DNA from: Chloroflexota bacterium
GTDB lineage: Bacteria; Chloroflexota; Anaerolineae; Anaerolineales; Anaerolineaceae
Assembly: GCA_021796375.1 (NCBI GenBank)
Contig: JAJYJF010000013.1
Coordinates: 1-14,889, forward strand
Length of the DNA: 14,889 bases
Reading direction: 5' to 3'
The position numbers and the translations under genes were made by a program. The notes under the pieces were generated by a model. The model was not told the DNA's origin, did no database searches, and was given only the letters and a program-made list of their open reading frames with translations. Shown piece after piece: positions 1 through 5,675 of this stretch; within the stretch, counting starts at the first letter, position 1, and every line of letters begins with the position of its first letter.

Positions 1-27
1 CGCCGACCCCCCGATCTCACCCGCATC

Positions 28-37
28 CGGTATAATC
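28..37 (+). promoter_or_regulatory. Promoter -10 element (CGGTATAATC)
   Basis: A perfect TATAAT lies at 31-36 inside the 10-mer CGGTATAATC. The same 10-mer recurs at 3101-3110 and 5916-5925, each time upstream of a plus-strand gene. No convincing -35 hexamer is visible at the expected distance. Transcription would begin near position 43, just ahead of a run of four hairpins. The promoter role is inferred from the consensus match and the recurrence. Confidence 0.55.
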
Positions 38-46
38 GGTCCACCG

Positions 47-163
47 GGCATCCCCAATCTGGATGCCCCTCCGCGGGGGAATTCTTCCCGCTTTCCGGGC
101 TGCCGCACCCGCGGCAGCCCATCTCTATCGAACGAACAAAACCGGCAGCGAAAGCGCCGCCGG
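47..163 (+). other. Cluster of four RNA hairpins (structured leader or small RNA)
   Basis: Four stem-loops follow one another. First, GGGCATCC (47-54) pairs with GGATGCCC (61-68). Second, GCGGG (73-77) pairs with CCCGC (87-91), extendable by G-U pairs. Third, a perfect 10-bp stem at 97-106 and 111-120 closes the loop ACCC. Fourth, CCGGC (142-146) and GCCGG (159-163) enclose GC-GAAA-GC, a GNRA tetraloop. None is followed by a T-run, so they do not look like a standard intrinsic terminator, although the 10-bp stem could end an unseen upstream gene. A promoter-like TATAAT just upstream makes a structured 5' leader or a small RNA possible. It matches no RNA family that I recognise. Confidence 0.45.
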
Positions 164-165
164 CT

Positions 166-194
166 TTGTGGATCGGCCTCCATCCCCTTATAAT
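166..194 (+). promoter_or_regulatory. Promoter for the 214-744 gene
   Basis: TTGTGG at 166-171 and a perfect TATAAT at 189-194 are separated by 17 bp, the optimal sigma70-type spacing. Transcription would start near 201, leaving a 5' leader of about 13 nt that contains GAGAAG ahead of the ATG at 214. The in-frame TTG at 166 and ATG at 193 fall inside these promoter hexamers, so they are unlikely to be the real start codons. Confidence 0.6.
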
Positions 195-213
195 GGGGCC
201 AGAGAAGATTGAT

Positions 214-744
214 ATGGATCAAAAACAGCGAGTTGACCAGGCCTGGCGAAAGACCAGGGAATGGATTACCCAGTTTGACGGCGCGGCTACCGAAGCCTAC
301 CTGACCAACATCGACGCCGAAGGGCTGCCGCCCGCGCTGATAAGCCTGGCGGGTGGCACGTCCGACCTGCGCATCGCGGCCATCGGCGGGCGAGAGAAGG
401 ACCAGTCGGCGGAGATCAGCCTGGAGAGCCTGCCCGACGCGCTTGCCCGCTTGCAAGCCGGCAAGCTCTCGGGGATCAACATCAATACGCTGGCGCGCCC
501 GGGTGGGCTCGACCTGGACCTGCACGTGGTGGTCCACACGATCGGCAGCCGCAAGGTGGATCTCGAGATCATCTGGTGGGCCGACCAGGCGTTTCCGGAG
601 GGCGCCGAACCCTCCGGCCGCATCCGCGAGCTGCTGGGCTATTTCATGGACCTGCAGGCGCTTTTTTCAGCCCAGCGGCTCTATGTGAGCCCTGAAACCT
701 ACGAAAAGCCCGGTCCGGGCTCCCTCAGCTGGGTGGAAATTTAA
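214..744 (+). CDS. Conserved-looking hypothetical protein, 176 aa
   Basis: I do not recognise this family. The protein is soluble, with no signal peptide or membrane segment. It begins MDQKQRVDQAWRKTREWITQ, which suggests an amphipathic N-terminal helix. A mixed alpha/beta body follows with a hydrophobic beta-like strand (DLHVVVHTIG) and an aromatic stretch (IIWWADQAF), then a helix (ELLGYFMDLQALF). The ORF is open from a TTG at 166. The ATG at 214 is preferred because a -35/-10 pair covers 166-194 and a purine-rich GAGAAG lies about 7 nt upstream. It is convergent with the next gene on the minus strand (820-1209), so it is probably monocistronic. Confidence is good that it is coding, with no functional call. 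Confidence 0.7.
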   Translation: MDQKQRVDQAWRKTREWITQFDGAATEAYLTNIDAEGLPPALISLAGGTSDLRIAAIGGREKDQSAEISLESLPDALARLQAGKLSGININTLARPGGLDLDLHVVVHTIGSRKVDLEIIWWADQAFPEGAEPSGRIRELLGYFMDLQALFSAQRLYVSPETYEKPGPGSLSWVEI

Positions 745-790
745 TCCTGTCCGCCCGCCGCCAGAAGATTCCGCCGCTACCCCACCTGCC

Positions 791-810
791 AGCCCCGGGA
801 TTCCCCGGCT
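791..810. terminator. Weak hairpin between convergent genes
   Basis: AGCC (791-794) pairs with GGCT (807-810), and GGG (797-799) pairs with CCC (803-805) inside it. The hairpin sits in the 75-nt gap between two converging genes, so it could end transcription in both directions. There is no T-run and the stem contains a bulge, so the call is tentative. Confidence 0.25.
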
Positions 811-819
811 TTGAGCGGG

Positions 820-1209
820 CTAGTTATTCCACCACAGGAGAGCGGCGCTGCGGGCGGGGAGGTTCAGCCAGGGGCCGTACCGTACCTCCAGGGAAAGACC
901 CCGCCGGGCTCGCGGGGAAAAATCCGGGATCTCCCAGGTCGTAACCGCAGGCGGCTGCGCCCCGATTTCAGCCAGCGCGGGCAGCAGCTCCCGGGCGTAG
1001 AACGCTTCGAACGCGGCCCGGGTCGGCCAGGATTTGACGGCGATGAGCCTGCCCGCGATGCGGTCACCGTCGAAGCTCACATCCCCCTCGCGCACCAGCC
1101 GCTGCCACCCTACCGAATCGACGATGCGCCTGTACTGCTCCGCGCAAACGCGGGTCCATTCCAACAAGGTTCCGAACGCCACTCTGGCCTCCACCGAGAT
1201 CGTATCCAA
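820..1209 (-). CDS. Small ABM-like (dimeric alpha/beta barrel) protein, about 124-129 aa
   Basis: This small soluble protein contains a stretch resembling antibiotic-biosynthesis-monooxygenase (ABM) folds: a strand-helix pair around IAVKSWPTRAAFEAFYAREL (about residues 56-75) followed by LLPALAEIGA. Many uncharacterised proteins of this kind pair a Val-x-x-W strand with an AFEAF helix. No catalytic residues can be assigned. The C-terminus is hydrophobic and aromatic (SAALLWWNN). The longest ORF starts at a TTG (1209), and an in-frame GTG at 1192-1194 is an alternative. The choice matters because a 13-bp inverted repeat (1194-1237) covers the TTG start and ends at the GTG. It lies downstream of the thioesterase gene on the same strand and may be transcribed with it or from its own promoter. 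The fold assignment is tentative. Confidence 0.6.
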   Translation of the reverse strand: MDTISVEARVAFGTLLEWTRVCAEQYRRIVDSVGWQRLVREGDVSFDGDRIAGRLIAVKSWPTRAAFEAFYARELLPALAEIGAQPPAVTTWEIPDFSPRARRGLSLEVRYGPWLNLPARSAALLWWNN

Positions 1210-1237
1210 TCATGCAAATCCAACGATACGATCTCGG
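1194..1237. repeat. Perfect 13-bp inverted repeat over the start of the ABM-like gene
   Basis: CCGAGATCGTATC at 1194-1206 is exactly complementary to GATACGATCTCGG at 1225-1237, with an 18-nt spacer that itself carries part of a direct repeat of ATCCAA (1204-1209 and 1218-1223). On the minus strand the repeat overlaps a -10-like TATCGT, the TTG start and the first codons of the 820-1209 gene. It could be a repressor operator, or an mRNA hairpin that hides the start region. No T-run follows on either strand, which argues against a terminator. Confidence 0.6.
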
Positions 1238-1251
1238 AAGGCTCCGTTCAA
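1223..1251 (-). promoter_or_regulatory. Possible promoter for the ABM-like gene
   Basis: On the minus strand TTGAAC (1251-1246) and TATCGT (1228-1223) are separated by 17 bp. Each matches four of six consensus positions. The start point would fall near 1216, giving a very short leader before the TTG at 1209. The -10 lies inside the right arm of the 13-bp inverted repeat, as expected for a repressor-controlled promoter. The call rests on modest hexamer matches only. Confidence 0.35.
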
Positions 1252-1341
1252 TCGCCGATTCGGATGATTAAAAACCGCTCTTGAAATTCTGGGGGGTGAG
1301 CTTTTTATCCTCCCGAACATTTTCAGGGGGGGGCGCCGGTC

Positions 1342-2091
1342 TTATTTCCACCCGGCGACGGCTTCGAATGCCAGCCCCGGGTTGGAAAGGTTGACCCCCT
1401 GGATCGCCCAAACCCCGTCCTCGCCGGCAGTTGGGCCGGCCGAGATAGAGATCTCTTCGCCGGGTTTCACCTCCCCGACGTAGTTGATCTGCAGCCAGTC
1501 GAGCCGGGCGGCGGAGTGTTGCTCGAATGGAAACGCGTCCGCGACCCACTCGACATAGCGGGCATTGTTCACGTGCCCCATCTGGTCGATCGCGCTGTAC
1601 GCAGCCCGGGCGCGAAAGCGCTCGGTGAGCCCGGCTGGCAGGCTGACCCGCTCCAGCGGCTCGTCCAGCGCGCTCAAGCCCCCATTATCCGGGACGGGAA
1701 CCGCCAGCGCCTGGGGAAGCAGCATGCGCCGGGCCGCCGGGTTGATCAGGATCCAGGCCGAGGTGGCAGCCGCGACCCGGCTGCCGTCCGGGCGGGCCAG
1801 CTCGAAATCGCGCATAAAAAACAGCTTCTGCTGGATCCCCTTCGGCCAGGTGCGGAGAAGCACCGGCTCCTCATGCCCGGGCAGCTCAAAGAAGCGGATT
1901 TTCACCCTGGAAAGAACCCAGATGCGCTGCGCCTGCATCATGGCTTCGTAGCTGTAGCCCAAGTGGTCGGCGTGATGCGCAGCCGCCTCCTGCATGACCT
2001 GGAAAATCGCGGCGGGTTTCCAGCGCATCTGGAAATCCGTCTCATACGATTTCACCGTTACCTCTTCGGTCCAGATAGTCTGACGCTCCAT
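1342..2091 (-). CDS. Acyl-ACP thioesterase (FatA/FatB-like), 249 aa
   Basis: It likely hydrolyses acyl-ACP to release free fatty acid in the cytoplasm. Two hotdog domains are visible. The N-terminal one carries SYETDFQMRWKPAAIFQVMQ (15-34), HHADHLG (39-45) and WVLSRVKIRF (58-67), typical of the acyl-ACP thioesterase family. The C-terminal one carries DQMGHVNNARYVEW (169-182). Compared with the plant catalytic motif Asp-x-Asn-x-His, Asp169 and His173 are kept but the Asn position is Met171, as in many bacterial hotdog enzymes with a D-x-x-GHVNN motif. Glu207 lies where plant enzymes have their catalytic Glu/Cys loop, but no adjacent Cys is present. A purine-rich GGGAGGGA directly precedes the ATG. 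It follows the OsmC-family gene by 27 nt, so the two are probably co-transcribed. Length is normal for bacterial members. Confidence 0.88.
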   Translation of the reverse strand: MERQTIWTEEVTVKSYETDFQMRWKPAAIFQVMQEAAAHHADHLGYSYEAMMQAQRIWVLSRVKIRFFELPGHEEPVLLRTWPKGIQQKLFFMRDFELARPDGSRVAAATSAWILINPAARRMLLPQALAVPVPDNGGLSALDEPLERVSLPAGLTERFRARAAYSAIDQMGHVNNARYVEWVADAFPFEQHSAARLDWLQINYVGEVKPGEEISISAGPTAGEDGVWAIQGVNLSNPGLAFEAVAGWK

Positions 2092-2118
2092 TCCCTCCCA
2101 CCCTCTATGCTTCTGGCT

Positions 2119-2634
2119 TCACTGCGCCGGATCGAACGGACGGCCGTTGACCACATGCCGGGCAGTGACCGGCACCAGCGAGAGGAGAGCGGCTTCGGTA
2201 AAGCACATCTCGTGCGCCAACCGGATGAGCTCGGCGATCCGCTCGGGAGGCTCCTCGGTGTCGAGCGAGACCTCTACCTCGAAACCATCGCAGCTCCCCG
2301 TTTTGCTCCCCTGCTGGATCGAGCCCATCTCGTGGAAATGCGCATTCACCTTGACCCGCTCGTTGCGGATGGCCATTTTTTTGGCGGTCGCAACCTGCGA
2401 CACATGAGAGATCAGTCAGAGGGCCATCCCGGCGGTGAAATAGGTCAGCGGGGTCGGCGCCGTCCCCTCCCCGCCCGGCATGTAGGCGCCCTCGTCAGAG
2501 ATGAACGCGTGCATCCCGGAGCCCGGCTGGCCGGCCACCACCTGCTTGCGCCAGTTCTCGATGGAGCTGGCCTCCGCCACAACCAGGATATCTCGCCGGC
2601 CGCGCTCGCCCGGCGCGCTCGTTTCTTCACCCAT
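2119..2634 (-). CDS. OsmC/Ohr-family selenoprotein, 171 aa with Sec73 (in-frame UGA)
   Basis: OsmC/Ohr proteins are dimeric thiol peroxidases that reduce organic hydroperoxides with a reactive N-terminal-half cysteine and a second cysteine about 65 residues later. Here TMPs of the family are visible before the stop (APTPLTYFTAGMAL) and after it (LISHVSQVATAKKMAIR), in one continuous frame broken only by TGA at 2418-2416. The TGA sits where the family has its first catalytic Cys. The second Cys is kept (AHEMCFTEAALL, Cys144), 71 residues later, and an extra Cys115 is present. A SECIS-like hairpin starts 14 nt after the TGA. The start at 2634 (MGEETSAPG) is chosen because GGAGG lies 7 nt upstream and it avoids overlap with the PPOX gene ending at 2664; an ATG at 2640 and a GTG at 2676 are also in frame. 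Without recoding this would be a pseudogene of 72 + 98 codons. Sec is favoured, inferred from position, hairpin and retained partner Cys. Confidence 0.85.
2387..2401 (-). promoter_or_regulatory. Bacterial SECIS element
   Basis: Immediately downstream of the UGA the mRNA contains GUCGC-AGGUU-GCGAC, a perfect 5-bp stem (2401-2397 with 2391-2387) closing a 5-nt loop. Nineteen nucleotides separate the UGA from the first loop base. Known bacterial SECIS elements lie inside the coding region, with the apical loop roughly 16-37 nt after the UGA, and have a G among the first two loop bases. The loop here (AGGUU) has G second and closely resembles the AGGUCU loop of E. coli fdhF, which SelB binds. The layout is seen in the sequence; SelB binding is inferred. 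Confidence 0.75.
2416..2418 (-). other. Predicted selenocysteine codon (UGA)
   Basis: On the minus strand the frame reads ATG GCC CTC TGA CTG ATC TCT CAT, giving GMAL-U-LISH. This is the only stop between the start at 2634 and the TAA/TGA-type end at 2119, and it falls at the conserved reactive cysteine of OsmC proteins. A UGA, not UAA or UAG, at precisely a redox Cys position is the hallmark of Sec recoding. Confidence 0.83.
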
Positions 2635-2663
2635 GGCCATCCCTCCCCGTCGCGGTTTTTCTA

Positions 2664-3035
2664 TCAGGCCAGCCACTTGCTCGGGCTGATCTCAACCACC
2701 TGATTATACTGGCCGTCGCCGGGGACGTCCCATTCATATTTTTGAAGGAAAGCCGCCAGCAGCCCCTCCGGGTAGGGCGGCGCCAGCACCCGGGCGGTTC
2801 CCTCGCAGATCACCGGCTTGGCGGCGCCCTCCAGCGCCAGAGACACGTGCGGGTTGCGCTGGACGTTCCGGCTTTTCACTGAGCGCGGATCGGTGCCGAT
2901 GTACACCCGGCCCTCAAAAAATACGAACCAGACCGGCGCCAGGTGGGGCCGGCCGTCCGGGCGCACGCTGGCAAACCAGATGTTCTGCTCGCCGGCCAGC
3001 CGCCTGGCTGCCTCGTCGGATGGTTGGGGAAGCAT
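2664..3035 (-). CDS. PPOX-class flavin/F420-binding split beta-barrel protein, 123 aa
   Basis: It belongs to the pyridoxamine 5'-phosphate oxidase-like split beta-barrel superfamily, whose small members bind FMN or F420 and carry out reductions in the cytoplasm. The N-terminal half shows the characteristic run IWFASVRPDGRPHLAPVWFV (19-38), then FEGRVYIGTDPRSVKSRNVQ, where the Lys-Ser-Arg-Asn segment is typical of cofactor phosphate contact, and NPHVSLALEG. The C-terminus ends with a strand (VVEISPSKWLA). A strong AAGGAGGA lies 7 nt before the ATG. It is the first gene of the minus-strand operon, diverging from the LysM lipoprotein gene at 3116, and is followed 29 nt later by the OsmC selenoprotein gene. 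Substrate and cofactor (FMN or F420) cannot be settled from sequence alone. Confidence 0.85.
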   Translation of the reverse strand: MLPQPSDEAARRLAGEQNIWFASVRPDGRPHLAPVWFVFFEGRVYIGTDPRSVKSRNVQRNPHVSLALEGAAKPVICEGTARVLAPPYPEGLLAAFLQKYEWDVPGDGQYNQVVEISPSKWLA

Positions 3036-3100
3036 CTGAATTTCCTCCTTGAACGGACCCCTGATCGACCCGCCGGGACGGCTTACCGCCTCTTTTTGAG

Positions 3101-3110
3101 CGGTATAATC
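3101..3110 (+). promoter_or_regulatory. -10 element giving a leaderless mRNA
   Basis: CGGTATAATC places TATAAT at 3104-3109, only 6 nt before the ATG at 3116. Transcription normally starts about 7 nt after the -10 hexamer, which coincides with the A of the ATG. No Shine-Dalgarno sequence precedes the ATG, which fits a leaderless transcript. The -35 region is poor (GCTTAC near 3081-3086). Confidence 0.6.
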
Positions 3111-3115
3111 TGCGC

Positions 3116-4084
3116 ATGTCCCGCTTCAAAATGCGATCCGCCTGGCTGGCGCTGGGCGTCCTCCTCGCCGGCTGCAGTCCGGGCAGTGCTGCCGTCGCGC
3201 CCTCCGCTACCCCCACCCAGACGGTCTTCCTCACCGCCTATCACACCCCCACGCCCAGCCCGAGCCCTTCCGGGCTGCCCCCCAGCGCGACCCCGATCCC
3301 ATCTTCTACGCCCACCCCGCGGACCTACGTGGTGAAGAACGACGACGATATGGTTGGGATCGCCTTCCAGTTCGGGGTGAGCGTCTCGGCATTAAAGACC
3401 GCCAACCCCAAGGTTCACCCGAACTACATGGGCGCCGGGACGGTGCTGGTCATCCCGCCGGCGGCCACCCCCACCCGCTCCACCGGGACCCCTCAGGCCA
3501 CGCCTACCCAGGAGCCGCCGTCCTTTACGGTTTCGAGCCCGAGCTGCTATCTCGACGCCCAGGCAGGCCTGTGGTGCCTGGCGCTCGCCCGCAGTCTGGG
3601 CGCACCGCTCGAAAATATCTCCGTGCTGTTCCGCCTGGCTCCCGCGGCTTCCGGGAAGGTCATCGAGCAAACCGTCTCTGCCCCGCTGGACCTGCTCAAC
3701 CCGGGGACGGACCTGCCCGTCGAGGTTTACTTCGGCCAGGTCAGCGGATCGTACGCGGTGGACGCGCAGCCCGCCGGGGACCTGCCGCAGAACTCCAGCG
3801 GCAGCCGCTACGCGCCGGTGAAGGTGGAAAATGTGAGCACTCAGATCGACGGCATCTCAGCGCGGGTGCAGGGCGACGTGACGCTGGCATCCGGGGACAG
3901 CCCGGCCAGCCGCGTGTGGGTGCTCGCCACCGCGTACGGCCCGGATGGCCGCCCGGTAGGCCTGCGCAAGTGGGAGAGCCCGCAAGGGCTGGCCCCCGGG
4001 GGCAGAATACCGTTCGACCTCACGATTTACAGCCTGGGCCCGGCGATCGATCACGTCAGCCTTCTGGTTGAAGGGCTCGGCTGA
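3116..4084 (+). CDS. LysM-domain lipoprotein, 322 aa
   Basis: This is a secreted, lipid-anchored protein that probably binds peptidoglycan or a related glycan through one LysM domain. The N-terminus (MSRFKMRSAWLALGVLLAGC) is a lipoprotein signal with lipobox LLAGC and modified Cys20. A Thr/Pro/Ser-rich linker covers about 28-69. The LysM domain runs from about 70 to 114 (TYVVKNDDDMVGIAFQFGVS ... NPNY-like loop ... GTVLVIPP). A second TP-rich linker (115-134) leads to a beta-rich C-terminal part (about 138-322) that looks like two related beta-sandwich units, resembling FxLYD-type extracellular domains; Cys144 and Cys154 could form a disulfide. The gene diverges from the PPOX gene and ends 10 nt from the convergent lipoprotein gene. 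Translation is probably leaderless. The C-terminal domain call is tentative. Confidence 0.82.
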   Translation: MSRFKMRSAWLALGVLLAGCSPGSAAVAPSATPTQTVFLTAYHTPTPSPSPSGLPPSATPIPSSTPTPRTYVVKNDDDMVGIAFQFGVSVSALKTANPKVHPNYMGAGTVLVIPPAATPTRSTGTPQATPTQEPPSFTVSSPSCYLDAQAGLWCLALARSLGAPLENISVLFRLAPAASGKVIEQTVSAPLDLLNPGTDLPVEVYFGQVSGSYAVDAQPAGDLPQNSSGSRYAPVKVENVSTQIDGISARVQGDVTLASGDSPASRVWVLATAYGPDGRPVGLRKWESPQGLAPGGRIPFDLTIYSLGPAIDHVSLLVEGLG

Positions 4085-4091
4085 GCGCCAG

Positions 4092-4101
4092 CCGCTAGCG
4101 G
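4092..4101. repeat. 10-bp palindrome at the convergent gene ends
   Basis: CCGCTAGCGG is self-complementary and spans the stop codon of the minus-strand lipoprotein gene, 7 nt after the stop of the plus-strand LysM gene. Two converging genes end only 10 nt apart here and no stem-loop with a T-run separates them. The palindrome may be fortuitous. Confidence 0.3.
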
Positions 4102-5549
4102 TTCCCCCAGATCACATAGCTGTCTCTGACGCACTGCTTGCTGCCGGCTGCCGGAAGAACGCAGACCTGGTACAGGATCATGCTGCCGTTCGGCGCGGTG
4201 ATCGGGATCACGTCCGCGCTGGATTGGCCCTGGGCGTCCGTAGGCGGGAGGGGGTGGGCGATCTGGCCGCCGTCAGGCGTGTAGATGACCATGTCGAGCG
4301 CCGCCCCCGCGACGGGCGCCTGGCTGCCCGCTTTCGTCACCCGGACGTGGATGACCTGCCCGGCGTCCGATCGGATCAGGGTGTGCTCAGGCCAGGCGGT
4401 CAACGTAACGTTCCCCGGCGCGGCCTCCGGTGTGGCAGCCTGGGCCTGGCCCGCGGCGGGGAACTTCCGCAGGTAGTCTTCTCCGATAGCCGCTGGGCGG
4501 ATGCGCTGCGCGGCCGCCGCGCCCGGGTCGTAGTCCAGGCAGATGTTGGTGAAGCACTGCCGGTACGCCCCGTTCTGCGCGAAAATTTCCGTGGCCGGCA
4601 TGCCCGAAATTTCTAACCCGCCGTGTGCGGTGATGTAATCTTCAAAGACCTTGGGAACCTCGTGCCCGAGACCGTCCGCGGTTGGGTAGAAGACCAGCCG
4701 GTCATCGTTCACCTTGGCCACCGGCGCTGTCGGAGGGTAGCCGACCTTTTCAGGGATCGGCCGCAGGCCGAAGTGGCCGAGGTTGTCCGGCGGGGCATAG
4801 ACCACCAGATTTTGATACACCTGCTCGAGCATGCCATCCGCGGCGAGGTAGGGACCGCTGAGCGGCTGGCCGGTGAAATCCAACCCCAGGCGGATCAGGC
4901 CGCCGATGAACGGCTCCGGGTAGGTCGACTGTGGCGGCACCCGGGCAGCCTCCGGCTCGGCGAAGCTGCAGTAGGCGTCGCACTTCCAGGCCCCGTAGGC
5001 CAGCAGATGGACCGCATGAGAAGGATCGTCCAGCAGTTCGTAAAACCCCACCTGGGAAAAATACTGCTCGATCCGCCCGCGCTGCCTGTCGACCCGCACC
5101 TGGGTGAGCGGTTTGCCCGCGAAACGGGCGCCCTGGAGCGTGTCGTAAAGCGGGACAAAATCTTCAAAGATGAGGTAGCCGTCGACGATTCGCTCGCCGT
5201 CCTGCTCGGGGAGGGCCAGCGGCGGATCGACCAGGTGCAGGTCGGCGCCCAGCGGGCTCAGCGAATATTTTTGAGCGTCGGCTGCCACCGGGTCGAAGCG
5301 CAGCAGCGCCGCCTCGGTGTACTGCATTTTGACGTTATCCGCTTCGATCAGCGGGCTGATCGCGTAACCGAGCGTCTTTTCTCCCCCCAGGAGGTTGTAG
5401 AATTCGCGGAAGATCGACTCGACCGGGTAAGTCCCCTGCGGCGGCTGCGAAGCGCCGGGGCTGTCCGCCGGAGCGCAAGCGCTCACCATCAGGATGACGA
5501 TCACCCCGAGGATCAGGCAAGTCAGGCTGCGGCGTCCACGATAAGGCAT
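4095..5549 (-). CDS. Lipoprotein with LGFP-like repeats and C-terminal Ig-like domain, 484 aa
   Basis: A surface lipoprotein of unknown function. The start at 5549 (MPYRGRRSLTCLILGVIVIL) gives a proper lipoprotein signal with lipobox VSAC and Cys25, and GGGAG lies about 4 nt upstream; an in-frame ATG at 5612 would add 21 residues before the signal peptide and is less likely. Four degenerate repeats can be seen at about 45-90, 129-175, 213-255 and 302-343. Each has the pattern aromatic-rich helix, Gly, small-Gly-Pro/Ala-Ile/Leu-Ser turn, then a Gln-tyr/phe-like strand, as in LGFP-type repeats common in secreted chloroflexal proteins. After a short Ala/Pro linker, residues about 380-484 form a beta-sandwich (GNVTLTAWPEH ... 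GAALDMVIYTPDGG ... SSADVIPI) like bacterial Ig domains. Cys190/194 and Cys332/337 pairs could be disulfides. It has a separate promoter upstream. Confidence 0.82.
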   Translation of the reverse strand: MPYRGRRSLTCLILGVIVILMVSACAPADSPGASQPPQGTYPVESIFREFYNLLGGEKTLGYAISPLIEADNVKMQYTEAALLRFDPVAADAQKYSLSPLGADLHLVDPPLALPEQDGERIVDGYLIFEDFVPLYDTLQGARFAGKPLTQVRVDRQRGRIEQYFSQVGFYELLDDPSHAVHLLAYGAWKCDAYCSFAEPEAARVPPQSTYPEPFIGGLIRLGLDFTGQPLSGPYLAADGMLEQVYQNLVVYAPPDNLGHFGLRPIPEKVGYPPTAPVAKVNDDRLVFYPTADGLGHEVPKVFEDYITAHGGLEISGMPATEIFAQNGAYRQCFTNICLDYDPGAAAAQRIRPAAIGEDYLRKFPAAGQAQAATPEAAPGNVTLTAWPEHTLIRSDAGQVIHVRVTKAGSQAPVAGAALDMVIYTPDGGQIAHPLPPTDAQGQSSADVIPITAPNGSMILYQVCVLPAAGSKQCVRDSYVIWGNR

Positions 5550-5675
5550 ATACTCCCGGTCTGGGGCGTTCCTGGATGGGCAAAAAGGGCCAACCGGCTG
5601 GCTGCGGATCATGCGCCCGAAATGGCAGCTAAAGCTTCAAAAAACAGGTTCTGAGATCAGGGTTTGCAGCAGAAT

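Noticed and set aside
1326..1333. Run of eight G residues downstream of the thioesterase
   Set aside because: It lies in non-coding sequence; its length may be uncertain in the assembly and it forms no good hairpin terminator.
2119..2634. Reading the OsmC gene as an ordinary pseudogene or sequencing error
   Set aside because: A random nonsense change would seldom be TGA exactly at the catalytic Cys with a SECIS-like hairpin right after it and the rest of the frame intact. It remains the main alternative.
1516..2703. 395-codon plus-strand ORF across the thioesterase and OsmC genes
   Set aside because: It is antisense to two recognisable families, its translation is Arg/His/Gly-rich without motifs, and GC-rich genes commonly leave long antisense frames.
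4623..5654. 343-codon plus-strand ORF opposite the LGFP-like lipoprotein
   Set aside because: It is a shadow of a gene with a clear signal peptide and repeats; no domain or ribosome-binding site supports it.
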